NCBI GenBank assembly: GCA_004557855.1
Contig: SFFJ01000008.1
Location: forward strand, 1-63,004
Direction: 5' to 3'
Length of the DNA: 63,004 nucleotides
Source of the DNA: Oscillospiraceae bacterium
GTDB lineage: Bacteria > Bacillota > Clostridia > Oscillospirales > Ruminococcaceae
The notes below the pieces were generated by a model. That model was given only the letters and a program-made list of their open reading frames with translations. It did not search any database and was not told where the DNA came from. A program made the position numbers and the translations under genes. Numbering within the stretch: position 1 is the stretch's first letter; each line of letters starts with the position of its first letter. Shown here one piece after another: positions 24,207-33,291 of the stretch.

Positions 24207-25069
24207 TTTTCCTTTCCCGCTAATGTTACTGTCACGATTTCGGGGGAATTAAAGAGCCGCAGGCCCATGCTGCCCCGACCCAATCCCCGGCTCAAGATCA
24301 TAGTTTTGTCCTCGATTTGATAGCTTCCCCCGTCATATTTCGGGAAAAGAAGGGTCTCCGGCGAAAGCAGCCCCCCCACAAACGGCAGCCGTATCATTCC
24401 GCCGTGGATATGGCCGCTGAAGGTCAGATCGGCACCCCAGCGCGCATACACCGGGAAGTAGTTCGGGTTATGTGCCAGCAGGATATTATACCCCTGCGGT
24501 GCATCGCCCAAAATGGTATAAAGCGTTTCCTGCGTTACCGGGCGGTAGTGGCCGGTGAACCGGTGGTAATAGTCCAGCTTATACCACAGCCCGATCAGAT
24601 TGACGGTATCGCCGTTCGGGGCGGTGAGCTGCACCGTTTCATTATCCAGCACATGCACACCGGCGTCGGTCAGCTCCGCCCGAAAGCGCTCCCATACGGC
24701 GGCATCCAGCCCTACCTCGTGGTTTCCGCGGATATAATAAACCGGGTAGTCCGCCGCCAGTGCCCGGCAAAGCGCCAGCGTCACCGAAAAATCCTCATCA
24801 TAGCGGCTTACCATATCGCCGGTCATCACGATGACATTCGGTGCTTCCCGGCGGATCTGCCGCAAAAGGCGGGCATTTCCATTGCCGAAGGAAGCGCTGT
24901 GCAGGTCGGAAAGCTGCAGGATGCGATAGCCCTCAAAGCCTTCCGGGAGCTTTTCTCCGCCGGCTGTATAGCTTACCGTTTTCAGTCCGCAGTTACTATA
25001 CCATAGGGTAAAGCCCAGCAGTATAAATAATAATATAATCAATAATAAGAGCATACCGTGTTTTTTCAC
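24203..25069 (-). CDS. membrane-anchored metallophosphoesterase (YkuE-like)
   Basis: A 288-residue calcineurin-like phosphoesterase with an N-terminal membrane anchor (MLLLLIILLFILLGFTLWY) and an extracytoplasmic catalytic domain. Metal-binding motifs appear in order: LSDLHS, MTGDMVS, IRGNHEV, LAHNP and SGHIHGG. Similar YkuE-type proteins are thought to act on lipid or cell-wall phosphates. It is translationally coupled at both ends (4-base overlaps with queA and tgt), although no role in queuosine synthesis is known. Confidence 0.88.
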   Translation of the reverse strand: MKKHGMLLLLIILLFILLGFTLWYSNCGLKTVSYTAGGEKLPEGFEGYRILQLSDLHSASFGNGNARLLRQIRREAPNVIVMTGDMVSRYDEDFSVTLALCRALAADYPVYYIRGNHEVGLDAAVWERFRAELTDAGVHVLDNETVQLTAPNGDTVNLIGLWYKLDYYHRFTGHYRPVTQETLYTILGDAPQGYNILLAHNPNYFPVYARWGADLTFSGHIHGGMIRLPFVGGLLSPETLLFPKYDGGSYQIEDKTMILSRGLGRGSMGLRLFNSPEIVTVTLAGKEK

Positions 25070-26151
25070 TTATTCTCTCCTGTGGGGTTATCCTTCCGGG
25101 TATCATCGGTGATGAACATGGCATCGCCGAAGGAAAAGAAACGATAGCGTTCCTTCACCGCCTCATGGTAGGCATTCATTATGTTATCATACCCGGCAAA
25201 GGCCGATACCAGCATAATCAGGGTGCTTTCCGGCAGGTGGAAATTGGTGATGAGCGCATCGATGCACTTCCATTCGTAGCCTGGATAGATAAATATTTCG
25301 GTATTATCGCTGCACTCGTGCAGCCCTTCACCGGGAATGTAGGCGGATTCCAGCGTGCGGCAGCTTGTGGTGCCCACCGCAATGACCCGATGGCCGGTGC
25401 GCTTTGCTTCATTGATGAGATCCGCCGCTTCCTGCGATACCCAGTAGTGTTCCGAATGCATATGGTGCTGTGTAACGTCATCTACCTTTACAGGCCGAAA
25501 CGTCCCCAAACCCACATGAAGTGTTAAGTAGGCAATCTTTACACCCTTATCCTGTATCTTTTTCAGCAGTTCCTCGGTAAAATGCAGACCTGCGGTGGGT
25601 GCGGCGGCGCTGCCCAGAACCTTATTATAAACAGTCTGGTAGCGCTCCCCGTCCTCCAGCTGCTCGGTGATGTATGGCGGCAGCGGCATCCGGCCTACCT
25701 CATCCAGCACCGCAAAGATATTATTCCCCGCATATTCGAACTTCACCCGGCGGTTGCCGCCCTCCAGGATCTCCAGAACCTCGGCGTGCAGAAGTCCCTC
25801 GCCGAAAACAAATCTTGCACCGGGCTTTGCACGCTTGCCGGGGCGCACCATCGTTTCCCATTCGTCATTTCCCAGCTGCTTTAAGAGCAGAAACTCAATG
25901 GCGCCGTCTGTCCCCTCTTTCTTCCCGATGAGCCGGGAGGGCATGACGCGGCTGTTATTGACAGCCAGCACATCGCCGGGGTGCAGGTAATCCAGTATAT
26001 CGGTAAAAACCTTATGCTCGAGCTCGCCGGTTTTTTTATTCAATACCATCAGTCGGCTGCTGTCCCGACGCTCCAGCGGCGTCTGGGCGATCAGCTCCTG
26101 CGGCAGGTCATAGTAGTAGTCGGAGGTCTTGGTCATCAAACGGTCTTGCAT
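25066..26151 (-). CDS. queA: S-adenosylmethionine:tRNA ribosyltransferase-isomerase
   Basis: Converts preQ1-tRNA to epoxyqueuosine-tRNA using the ribosyl part of SAM. The 361-residue protein carries YDLPQELIAQTP near the N terminus, DVLAVNNSRVMPSRLIG, AAPTAGLHFTEELL, HVGLGTFRPV and a C-terminal NFHLPESTLIMLVSAFAG, all highly conserved in QueA. The start at 26151 has AAGGTGAT upstream; a second in-frame ATG at 26136 has none. It leads the minus-strand queA-tgt-yajC operon. Confidence 0.96.
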   Translation of the reverse strand: MQDRLMTKTSDYYYDLPQELIAQTPLERRDSSRLMVLNKKTGELEHKVFTDILDYLHPGDVLAVNNSRVMPSRLIGKKEGTDGAIEFLLLKQLGNDEWETMVRPGKRAKPGARFVFGEGLLHAEVLEILEGGNRRVKFEYAGNNIFAVLDEVGRMPLPPYITEQLEDGERYQTVYNKVLGSAAAPTAGLHFTEELLKKIQDKGVKIAYLTLHVGLGTFRPVKVDDVTQHHMHSEHYWVSQEAADLINEAKRTGHRVIAVGTTSCRTLESAYIPGEGLHECSDNTEIFIYPGYEWKCIDALITNFHLPESTLIMLVSAFAGYDNIMNAYHEAVKERYRFFSFGDAMFITDDTRKDNPTGENK

Positions 26152-26188
26152 CTTATCACCTTATCTTTTTGCTCATTTATCGGCTTTC

Positions 26189-26217
26189 AGTATATCACAT
26201 ATCCACCTCCAGCACAA
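26189..26217 (-). promoter_or_regulatory. promoter of the queA operon
   Basis: On the minus strand TTGTGC (26217-26212), 17 bases, TATACT (26194-26189), about 38 bases before queA. Confidence 0.5.
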
Positions 26218-26297
26218 CTGCGGATGCTATTTCTTCCCTTCTCTTTTCATCCTTCTCTCGTCCCCCTCATATAATTGCAAATGAAAGTGAGGTATGC

Positions 26298-27197
26298 ATG
26301 ATGAAACAACTTCTATTCCGCGGAATGGCTACGGCGCTGGTCACCCCTATGCATCCGGATGGCTCCGTTGACCTGCAAACCCTGGCCCGGCTGACCGAAT
26401 GGCAGATCCAAAGCGGGGCGGCGGCGCTGGTTCCCTGCGGCACCACCGGTGAAGCCGCCACCCTGACTCTGCAGGAGCGCACCACCGTTATCCGTACCGT
26501 GGCGGGCACCGCTTCCGGCCGGGTACCGGTCATCGCCGGGGCCGGCTGCAATGACACCGCCCGGGCGCTGGAAAACTGTAAATCCGCCGCAGCCGCCGGA
26601 GCAGACGCCCTGCTGCTGGTGACCCCCTACTACAATAAGTGCACGCAAAAGGGACTGGTTGCCCACTATACCGGGCTGGCATCCGCTACGCACCTGCCGG
26701 TCATCCTGTATAACGTCCCCTCCCGTACCGGCGTCACCATTGATATGGAAAGCCGCAGGGCGCTTGCGAAAATCGATAACATCGTCGGTCTGAAAGAGGC
26801 AGGAACCGACTTTTCTCTGATCGGTCAGCACCTTTCGGAGCTGCAAGACACCCTCCCCCTCTATTCTGGCAATGACGACCTTACCCTCCCGCTGGTGGCG
26901 ATGGGGGCGGCGGGCTGCATTTCGGTTCTCGGCAATGTACTGCCGCATAGTGCGGCGGCCCTGTGTAATGCCCTCCTGCAGGATGACCTACCTGCGGCAA
27001 GACAGCTGCACTATGCCATGCTGCCGCTGATGAAAGCCCTGTTCTGCGAAGTCAACCCCATCCCGGTGAAGGCTGCTATGTCCCTTGTGGGGTTCCCCTG
27101 CGGCAGCTGCCGTATGCCGCTTTCGGAAATTGAACCGCAGCATTTTGCATTGCTGAAAAACCGGATAGAAAGCGCAAAACAGCACGAACTATGCTGA
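26298..27197 (+). CDS. dapA: 4-hydroxy-tetrahydrodipicolinate synthase
   Basis: First committed step of lysine/diaminopimelate synthesis, condensing pyruvate and aspartate semialdehyde; the branch also feeds dipicolinate in spores. The 299-residue protein shows PCGTTGEAATLTLQE, LVTPYYNKCTQKGL, the catalytic Tyr in LYNVPSRTG and the Schiff-base Lys in GLKEAGTD. The frame is open well upstream, but the ATG at 26298 follows AGTGAGG; 26301 is an equal alternative. It is transcribed divergently from queA and stands alone. Confidence 0.95.
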   Translation: MMKQLLFRGMATALVTPMHPDGSVDLQTLARLTEWQIQSGAAALVPCGTTGEAATLTLQERTTVIRTVAGTASGRVPVIAGAGCNDTARALENCKSAAAAGADALLLVTPYYNKCTQKGLVAHYTGLASATHLPVILYNVPSRTGVTIDMESRRALAKIDNIVGLKEAGTDFSLIGQHLSELQDTLPLYSGNDDLTLPLVAMGAAGCISVLGNVLPHSAAALCNALLQDDLPAARQLHYAMLPLMKALFCEVNPIPVKAAMSLVGFPCGSCRMPLSEIEPQHFALLKNRIESAKQHELC

Positions 27198-27204
27198 ATT
27201 GCGC

Positions 27205-27233
27205 TTGCCACCGTGGGAGCTATACTATATAAT
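27205..27233 (+). promoter_or_regulatory. promoter of fbp
   Basis: TTGCCA (27205-27210), 17 bases, TATAAT (27228-27233), 35 bases before the fbp TTG. Confidence 0.68.
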
Positions 27234-27268
27234 GATTGATATAGACTACCCCTACGGAGGCGATCCCC

Positions 27269-29248
27269 TTGAATTTGACAGAAGAACGATTGCAGTACCT
27301 TGAGCTGCTTTCGCAAAAGTTCCCCAGCCCCGCCCAAGTTTCTACCGAGATCATTAACCTGAATGCCATTCTCGGCCTGCCCAAAGGGAGCGAGCATTTT
27401 ATCAGCGATATTCACGGCGAGTACCGCCTTTTTCTTCATATCCTGAAAAATGCTTCCGGCTCTGTCCGGCGTAAGATTTTTCAATGCTTTACCGAGGAGG
27501 AGATGCCCCCCGCCGAGGTAGACGCCCTTGCCACCCTCATCTACTACCCGGAGGAAAAGCTGGCGCTCCTCAAGGAGGAAAACGGGCCATTGAGCACCGA
27601 GTGGTACACCGCCACCCTGCTGCATCTGGTGCAGGTCTGCCGCAAGGCCACCAGCAAATATACCCGTTCCAAAGTACGCAAAGCCATGCCCCGGGATTTT
27701 GCCTACATCATCGATGAGCTGCTTAACTATTCCGAGGCTGATGAGGACGATAACCGCACCACCTATGTCCATAATATCGTCCGCAATATTATCGAGGTCG
27801 GCAGTGCCGATGCCTTTATCATCGCCATCTCGGAGCTTATTCAGCATGCGGTCATCGATAAGCTGCACATCGTCGGGGATATTTTTGACCGCGGCAACGG
27901 CGCCCACAAGGTCATGGATGCCCTGACCCAGTATAATAATGTCGATATCCAATGGGGCAACCACGATATCCTGTGGATGGCTGCTGCGCTCGGTCAATGG
28001 GCGTCCATCGCCAATGTGCTGCGTAACTGCATCCGCTACAATAACTTTGACTCATTGGAGGATGGCTACGGCATCAACCTGCGCCCGCTGACCCAGTTTG
28101 CGCTGGCGACCTACCGGGATGACCCCTGCACCCTGTTCCTGCCCAGCCACAGCAAACGGGAAACCGAGCTGAAGCAGCGCCGGGAAAATGATGACCTGAC
28201 TGCCAAGGTGCATAAGGCCATTTCGGTCATTCAGTTTAAGCTGGAGGGACAGATCCTGCGGGATCACCCCGAATACCATATGTCTCATCGGCTGTTCTGG
28301 GAAACGGTGGACGCCAAAACTCATCGTGTCCAAATCGATAACCACTGGTACGACCTCAAGGACTCGCACTTCCCCACCCTTTCCCCGGATGACCCCTACC
28401 GCCTTTCCCCCGCCGAGGAAACGGTCATGAACGACCTTGCCTTCTCGTTCCGCAACAGCATCCGTTTGCAGCGCCATCTCAAATATCTTCTTGATAACGG
28501 CTCCATCTATAAGCTGAATAACGGCTATCTGCTGTATCACGGCTGCATCCCCATGAATGAGGACGGCAGTCTGCACTATTCCACCATCAACGGCAAAAAG
28601 TACGCCGGCCGTGCCATGCTGGATGAATACAACCGCATTGTGCGCATCGCTTCCTACGCCCCGCGTCATTCCATCCAGCGCAAAAACGCCCTGGACCTGA
28701 TGTGGTACCTGTGGTGCGGCGCCCATTCCCCGTTAAGCGGCAAGTATAAAATTGCCACCTTCGAGCGTTATTTCATCGCCGATGATACCGCCGGCAAAGA
28801 GGAAAAGGACCCCTACTATAAGTGGATCGAGCAGGAGGACACCGCCGTCCGTATTCTTACCGAATTCGGCGCCGACCCGGTAAGCGGCAAGATCATCACC
28901 GGGCATGTGCCGGTAAAGGCCGGGGAGTCCCCCATCAAGGCAAACGGCCGTGTCATCAATATCGACGGCGGCATGAATGAACGGCTTAATTCCGTTACCG
29001 GCGGCAGCGGCTATACGCTGGTCAGTAACTCCCACCAGCTGCTGCTGGCACAGCACCACCCCATCAATATCAGCGAATCGATGCGGAAAAATGAGGATAT
29101 CCATTCCGAGCTGATGGTGGTGGAAAAATACCCCACCCGCCAGCTCATTCGGGATATTGATGACGGCAAGGTGATCGCCCGCCGTGTGACCGACCTGCAG
29201 GAGCTGCTGGCCGCCTACCGCAGCGGTGTCATTTCGCCGAAGGAATAA
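27269..29248 (+). CDS. fbp: class III fructose-1,6-bisphosphatase
   Basis: Gluconeogenic hydrolysis of fructose 1,6-bisphosphate. The 659-residue length and the N-terminal LTEERLQYLELLSQKFPSP are typical of the Firmicutes-specific class III enzyme. Phosphoesterase metal-binding motifs are visible as FISDIHGEYR, VGDIFDRG and QWGNHDILWM, with GHVPVKAGESP near the C terminus. The start is TTG at 27269 with GGAGG eight bases upstream. It is monocistronic between its own promoter and a terminator. Confidence 0.97.
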   Translation: MNLTEERLQYLELLSQKFPSPAQVSTEIINLNAILGLPKGSEHFISDIHGEYRLFLHILKNASGSVRRKIFQCFTEEEMPPAEVDALATLIYYPEEKLALLKEENGPLSTEWYTATLLHLVQVCRKATSKYTRSKVRKAMPRDFAYIIDELLNYSEADEDDNRTTYVHNIVRNIIEVGSADAFIIAISELIQHAVIDKLHIVGDIFDRGNGAHKVMDALTQYNNVDIQWGNHDILWMAAALGQWASIANVLRNCIRYNNFDSLEDGYGINLRPLTQFALATYRDDPCTLFLPSHSKRETELKQRRENDDLTAKVHKAISVIQFKLEGQILRDHPEYHMSHRLFWETVDAKTHRVQIDNHWYDLKDSHFPTLSPDDPYRLSPAEETVMNDLAFSFRNSIRLQRHLKYLLDNGSIYKLNNGYLLYHGCIPMNEDGSLHYSTINGKKYAGRAMLDEYNRIVRIASYAPRHSIQRKNALDLMWYLWCGAHSPLSGKYKIATFERYFIADDTAGKEEKDPYYKWIEQEDTAVRILTEFGADPVSGKIITGHVPVKAGESPIKANGRVINIDGGMNERLNSVTGGSGYTLVSNSHQLLLAQHHPINISESMRKNEDIHSELMVVEKYPTRQLIRDIDDGKVIARRVTDLQELLAAYRSGVISPKE

Positions 29249-29263
29249 AGACATTTATCATAG

Positions 29264-29292
29264 AAAAGCCCTGCTTCACGGCAGGGTTTTTC
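29264..29292 (+). terminator. Rho-independent terminator after fbp
   Basis: Stem AAGCCCTGC (29266-29274) with GCAGGGTTT (29281-29289), short loop and T-run. Confidence 0.82.
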
Positions 29293-29392
29293 CTTTTATA
29301 AAAGCTGTAATCCCCCATCCCCCGGGGCTGTTGCGCCACCCGGTGAATGAGGGATTATCATTTTTGTTTCTTGCAAAAACTATTATGCCGGT

Positions 29393-30616
29393 TTATTCCA
29401 GAATGACCTTATGGAACACCTTTTTGCCCTTCTTGACGATCAGCCCGGAACGGAGCACTGCTTCGTCAAAGCTTTCTGCAAAGTCATTTACCTTTACATC
29501 ATTCACGCTGACGCCGCCCTGCTGCACCAGCCGTCTGACCTCGCCCTTGGAGGGGGCAAGCCCCGCCTTGATCATGAGATCCGCCAGGGAAATGGCTCCG
29601 TCGGTCAGGTCCGCAGCGGTAAGGGTGGTGGTGGGCATATTGGCGCTGTCACCGGCCCCGCCAAACAGCTGCTTTGCGGCGGTTTGCGCCTTATTCGCTT
29701 CCTCTTCCCCGTGTACCATCTTGGTCAGCTCATAGGCCAGAATTTCCTTGGCACGGTTCAACTCGCTGCCCTCCCATTTGTCCATCTCGTCGATCTGCTC
29801 CAGCGGCAGGAAGGTAAGCATACGGATGCACTTGAGAACATCGCTGTCATCCACATTACGCCAGTACTGGTAGAAATCAAAGGGGCTGGTCTTATTGGGA
29901 TCGAGCCAAACGGCGTTGCCTGCGGTCTTGCCCATCTTGTGCCCCTGCGAATCGGTAAGCAGGGTGATGGTCATGGCGTGGGCGTCCTTGCCCAGCTTGC
30001 GGCGGATCAGCTCGGTGCCGCCCAGCATGTTGCTCCACTGGTCATCGCCGCCGAACTGCATATTGCAGCCGTGGTGCTGGAACATGTAATAGAAGTCGTA
30101 GGACTGCATGATCATGTAGTTGAATTCCAGGAAGGAAAGGCCCTTTTCCATACGCTGCTCGTAGCACTTGGCACGCAGCATATTATTAACGCTGAAGCAG
30201 GCGCCCACCTCACGCAGCAGCTCCACATAGTTGAGCTTCAAAAGCCAGTCGGCATTATTGAGCATGATCGCCTTATCGGGGCCAAACTCAATAAAGCGCT
30301 CCATCTGACGCTTAAAGCACTCGGCATTGTGGTTGATATCATCGGCGGTGAGCATCTTCCGCATATCGGTACGGCCGGAGGGGTCACCGATCATGGTGGT
30401 GCCGCCGCCGATGAGGGCGATGGGTTTGTTCCCTGCCATTTGCAGACGCTTCATCAGCGTAAGCGCCATAAAATGGCCGGCGGTCAGGCTATCGGCGGTG
30501 CAGTCAAAGCCGATATAGAAGGTCGCCTTGCCCTCGTTGATCATCTTTTTGATCTCATCCTCGTTGGTCACCTGTGCAATCAGGCCGCGGGCAACCAGCT
30601 CTTCATAAATCTGCAT
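29393..30616 (-). CDS. tyrS: tyrosyl-tRNA synthetase
   Basis: Class I synthetase charging tRNA-Tyr. The 407-residue protein has the Rossmann domain with FDCTADSLTAGHFMAL (HIGH-like), a GGTTMIGDPSGR block, the catalytic loop KMGKTAGNAVWLDP (KMSKS-like) and a C-terminal S4 RNA-binding domain (VRRLVQQGGVSVNDVKVN). The ATG at 30616 has AAGGAGAT upstream; the frame continues into the T-box leader, which is non-coding, so that extension is rejected. Expression is controlled by a tyrosine T-box. Confidence 0.97.
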   Translation of the reverse strand: MQIYEELVARGLIAQVTNEDEIKKMINEGKATFYIGFDCTADSLTAGHFMALTLMKRLQMAGNKPIALIGGGTTMIGDPSGRTDMRKMLTADDINHNAECFKRQMERFIEFGPDKAIMLNNADWLLKLNYVELLREVGACFSVNNMLRAKCYEQRMEKGLSFLEFNYMIMQSYDFYYMFQHHGCNMQFGGDDQWSNMLGGTELIRRKLGKDAHAMTITLLTDSQGHKMGKTAGNAVWLDPNKTSPFDFYQYWRNVDDSDVLKCIRMLTFLPLEQIDEMDKWEGSELNRAKEILAYELTKMVHGEEEANKAQTAAKQLFGGAGDSANMPTTTLTAADLTDGAISLADLMIKAGLAPSKGEVRRLVQQGGVSVNDVKVNDFAESFDEAVLRSGLIVKKGKKVFHKVILE

Positions 30617-30920
30617 AGAATTTATCTCCTTATCATTTTGTTGCGGGTAAATAAAAAGCCCTCTGCCTGCAAGCTGCAAGCAGAGGACGAATGAACTTCG
30701 CGGTACCACCTCTGGTTCGGACTGCCGTTGCCGGCCGCCCCTCGGCAGGTCGAAATGACCCTGCGATATAACGGTCGCACCCGTTGTGCCCTACTCATCG
30801 GTTCAGGCCACCACTCCGGAATGTAATTCCCCGTTTTTCTCCTTACCGGCTTGCACCGTCCGCCGGCTCTCTGGGAAGGTAGGAAAATGGGTACTGGCTT
30901 TCCTTCATCGTGTTTCATTT
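30617..30920 (-). promoter_or_regulatory. tyrosine T-box leader with terminator
   Basis: On the minus strand the conserved T-box GGTGGTACCGCG is at 30710-30699. Upstream is a Stem I with the apical AGAGAGCCGGCGGACGGTG and a specifier-loop segment GGAATTACATTCC in which TAC (30825-30823, a tyrosine codon) is the likely specifier, followed by the usual GAACCGATGAGTAGG. Downstream a terminator stem (30686-30659) ends in TTTTT. Uncharged tRNA-Tyr should stabilise the antiterminator and allow tyrS transcription. Confidence 0.93.
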
Positions 30921-30926
30921 TGTATT

Positions 30927-30954
30927 ATTATAGCAGACCGTCCGCCAATGTCAA
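30927..30954 (-). promoter_or_regulatory. promoter of the tyrS T-box transcript
   Basis: On the minus strand consensus TTGACA (30954-30949), 16 bases, TATAAT (30932-30927), just before the T-box leader. Confidence 0.85.
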
Positions 30955-31039
30955 GCATCCGTTGTCTTTTCGGCTATCCTCTTTTGTGGCGCTACAATAC
31001 ATATTGGACAATTGAATAAAAGGCTATGAAGAATATGGC

Positions 31040-31102
31040 CTCATGAGTCAAAGTTAATTTGCCGCATCAGTTTTTCTAAAAGGAAAATATATCCCTCATG
31101 AG
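31040..31102. repeat. pair of CTCATGAG repeats
   Basis: The self-complementary octamer CTCATGAG, followed by T, occurs at 31040-31047 and 31095-31102 in the gap downstream of recN. No gene or clear terminator is visible in 31003-31128. Confidence 0.5.
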
Positions 31103-31128
31103 TAAGAGTATAACACAGGACTAAAGGT

Positions 31129-32790
31129 TTAGGACTCCAACATTTCCTCGGCGCTTTTCAGAGCGCTGTCGGTGATGTTCTCCCCCACCATGATGCGGGC
31201 CAGCTCCTGCACCCGCTGCGGGCGGTTGAGCTCCTCCACCTTAGTAAAGGTTCGGCCGTCCTCCACCGTTTTATAGATGCGGTAGTGGTGGGCGGCGCAG
31301 GCTGCAACCGGCGCCAGATGCGTCACGCAGATAACCTGCCGGTGGCGGGCGACCTCGGCCAGCTTTTTGCCGATCTTCTGCGCGGCACGGCCGGAAACGC
31401 CGGTATCCACCTCATCAAAAATGATGGTGCCGATATCGTCCTTTTCAGCCAGTACATTTTTGATCGCCAGCATGATGCGTGCCAGTTCACCGCCGGAAGC
31501 GATTTTCGCCAGCGGCTTTGCTTCCTCGCCGGTATTGGTACAGATCATAAATTCCATTTCATCGGCACCGGTGGGCCCGAAGTTCTTTTCCCGACGCGTA
31601 ATGGAAAACCTGACCCCCGCCATATCCAGGTAGGCAAGCTCCGCCTCCACCCGGGCGGAAAACTCGGCTGCGGCCGAAAGTCTGCGGGCCGTCAGCGCCT
31701 CCGCCGCAAAACGCAGCTCCCGGTTGGCGGCGTCCAGTTCCATTTGCAGCTTGGCGGTCAGCTCGTCGCTCAATTCCAGCGACTGGTATTCCTCGCTGAT
31801 TTTATCATAGTATTCCAGGATCGCCGCAATGCTGCCGCCGTATTTCTTCTTCAGCTTATATATGGTGTCCAGCCGGCTCTCGATGGCATCCAGCTGCCGC
31901 GGGTCAAAGTCGGCGTCCTCCAGGGTATCCCGGGCACGGCCGCCCAGCTCCTCCAGCATATAATAGGCGTCATTCAGCTTATCACCGTATTCCTCAAATT
32001 CGGGCAGGAATTTGGCTGCGGTGTCCAGATCGGAGGAAACTTCCTCCAGGATCTCCAAAGCACCCCGGCGCTCCTCGCCGTCACCGTTCAGGAGGGTATA
32101 AACCGCCCCCAGTGACTCGGTGATGCGCTCGGCGTTGCGGATGCGCTTCTGCTGCTCCTGCAGCTGCTCCTCCTCCCCGTCAATGAGCTTTGCATCCCCG
32201 ATCTCCTTGAGCTGGAAACCCAGAATATCCATGCGCTGCAGCTTGTAGCTTTCATCCATCTGCAGCTTGTCCAGCCGTGCGGCGCAATCGCACATGTGGT
32301 CATAGGCAGCGGTGTAGGCGGCCAGTTCCTGCGGGTAGGCGCCGTAGCTATCCAAAAAGCCCAAATGCTTTTCGGCACTCAAAAGCTCCTGGTTATCATG
32401 CTGCCCGTGGATATCGATGAGCAGAGAACAGACCTCCCGCAGCATGGCGGCAGTAGCGGGGCGGCCATCCAGCCGGCACTGCCCCTTTCCCGCAAGGTCG
32501 ATTTCCCGCTGCACCAAAAGCTGCCCGTCCTCCGGCGGGTAGCCCAGCGCCGCTATTTTTTCACACAGTGCGGCGGGGATATCGGTAAAAAGCGCCGAAA
32601 CGGTGGCCCTGGTCTCACCGGTGCGGATGATCTCCTTAAAGGTGCGGCCGCCCAAAACGGCATTGATGGCGCTGATCAGGATGGTCTTACCGGCGCCGGT
32701 TTCACCCGTGAACACATGAAAGCCCTGTGAAAAATCGATGGTCGCCTGACGGATCACAGCGATATTTTCTATGTAAAGTTGAGAAAGCAT
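31129..32790 (-). CDS. recN: DNA repair protein RecN
   Basis: An SMC-like ATPase acting early in double-strand break repair. The 553-residue protein has Walker A in GETGAGKTILI (about 30), a long central coiled-coil region, a signature ASGGELARIMLAI, Walker B as TIIFDEVDTGVSG and a C-terminal H-loop (VICVTHLAPVA). The start ATG follows GGAAGGA. It is the last gene of the nusB-xseA-to-recN series and is directly downstream of argR, the classical Firmicutes order. Confidence 0.97.
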   Translation of the reverse strand: MLSQLYIENIAVIRQATIDFSQGFHVFTGETGAGKTILISAINAVLGGRTFKEIIRTGETRATVSALFTDIPAALCEKIAALGYPPEDGQLLVQREIDLAGKGQCRLDGRPATAAMLREVCSLLIDIHGQHDNQELLSAEKHLGFLDSYGAYPQELAAYTAAYDHMCDCAARLDKLQMDESYKLQRMDILGFQLKEIGDAKLIDGEEEQLQEQQKRIRNAERITESLGAVYTLLNGDGEERRGALEILEEVSSDLDTAAKFLPEFEEYGDKLNDAYYMLEELGGRARDTLEDADFDPRQLDAIESRLDTIYKLKKKYGGSIAAILEYYDKISEEYQSLELSDELTAKLQMELDAANRELRFAAEALTARRLSAAAEFSARVEAELAYLDMAGVRFSITRREKNFGPTGADEMEFMICTNTGEEAKPLAKIASGGELARIMLAIKNVLAEKDDIGTIIFDEVDTGVSGRAAQKIGKKLAEVARHRQVICVTHLAPVAACAAHHYRIYKTVEDGRTFTKVEELNRPQRVQELARIMVGENITDSALKSAEEMLES

Positions 32791-32818
32791 AGGTTCTTCC
32801 TTCCTCTTTCGGCAGATT

Positions 32819-33286
32819 TCAGCGGGAAAGGTTTTTCTTCATCAGCTCCCGCAGATGGGTGCAGAATTCATCGGCAAAGTGCTCTGTTTTCAGCAGCACA
32901 AAGATGGTATTTTCTCCGGCGATGGTACCCAGTATCTCGGGACGGTTGCTGTTATCCACCGCCTCACAAACGGCGGAGGCCATTGCCGAATGGGTCTTTA
33001 TCACAACGATATTTCCGGCAAAATCCACCGAACGGATGCTGCGCATAAAGACCGAGTCCCCCGAAAGCTGCAGGGTATCGGCCGGGGCGGCGCTGTTTTG
33101 CGTGTAATAATAGATGCCGCTGGGCGAAAGCACCTTAACAAGCCGCAGCTCTCTGATATCGCGGGAAATGGTGGCCTGTGTGGTAAAAAAGCCGCTGCTT
33201 TCCAGCAGGGATTGCAGCTCCTCCTGCGTCGTGACCGTATGGCTTTGGATCAGCTCCAGTATCTTGGCGTGGCGTGTTGCTTTCAT
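32819..33286 (-). CDS. argR: arginine repressor ArgR/AhrC
   Basis: Arginine-dependent transcription regulator of arginine synthesis and catabolism. The 155-residue protein has an N-terminal winged helix (HAKILELIQSHTVTTQEELQ and TTQATISRDIRELRLVKV) and a C-terminal oligomerisation and arginine-binding domain with GTIAGENTIFVLLK. Length is typical. It lies 28 bases upstream of recN and five bases after nadK. Confidence 0.95.
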   Translation of the reverse strand: MKATRHAKILELIQSHTVTTQEELQSLLESSGFFTTQATISRDIRELRLVKVLSPSGIYYYTQNSAAPADTLQLSGDSVFMRSIRSVDFAGNIVVIKTHSAMASAVCEAVDNSNRPEILGTIAGENTIFVLLKTEHFADEFCTHLRELMKKNLSR

Positions 33287-33291
33287 CTCGG

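Noticed and set aside
29411..30694. 427-codon plus-strand frame opposite tyrS
   Set aside because: Runs across the T-box leader and tyrS; no family resemblance. Antisense shadow of a GC-rich gene.
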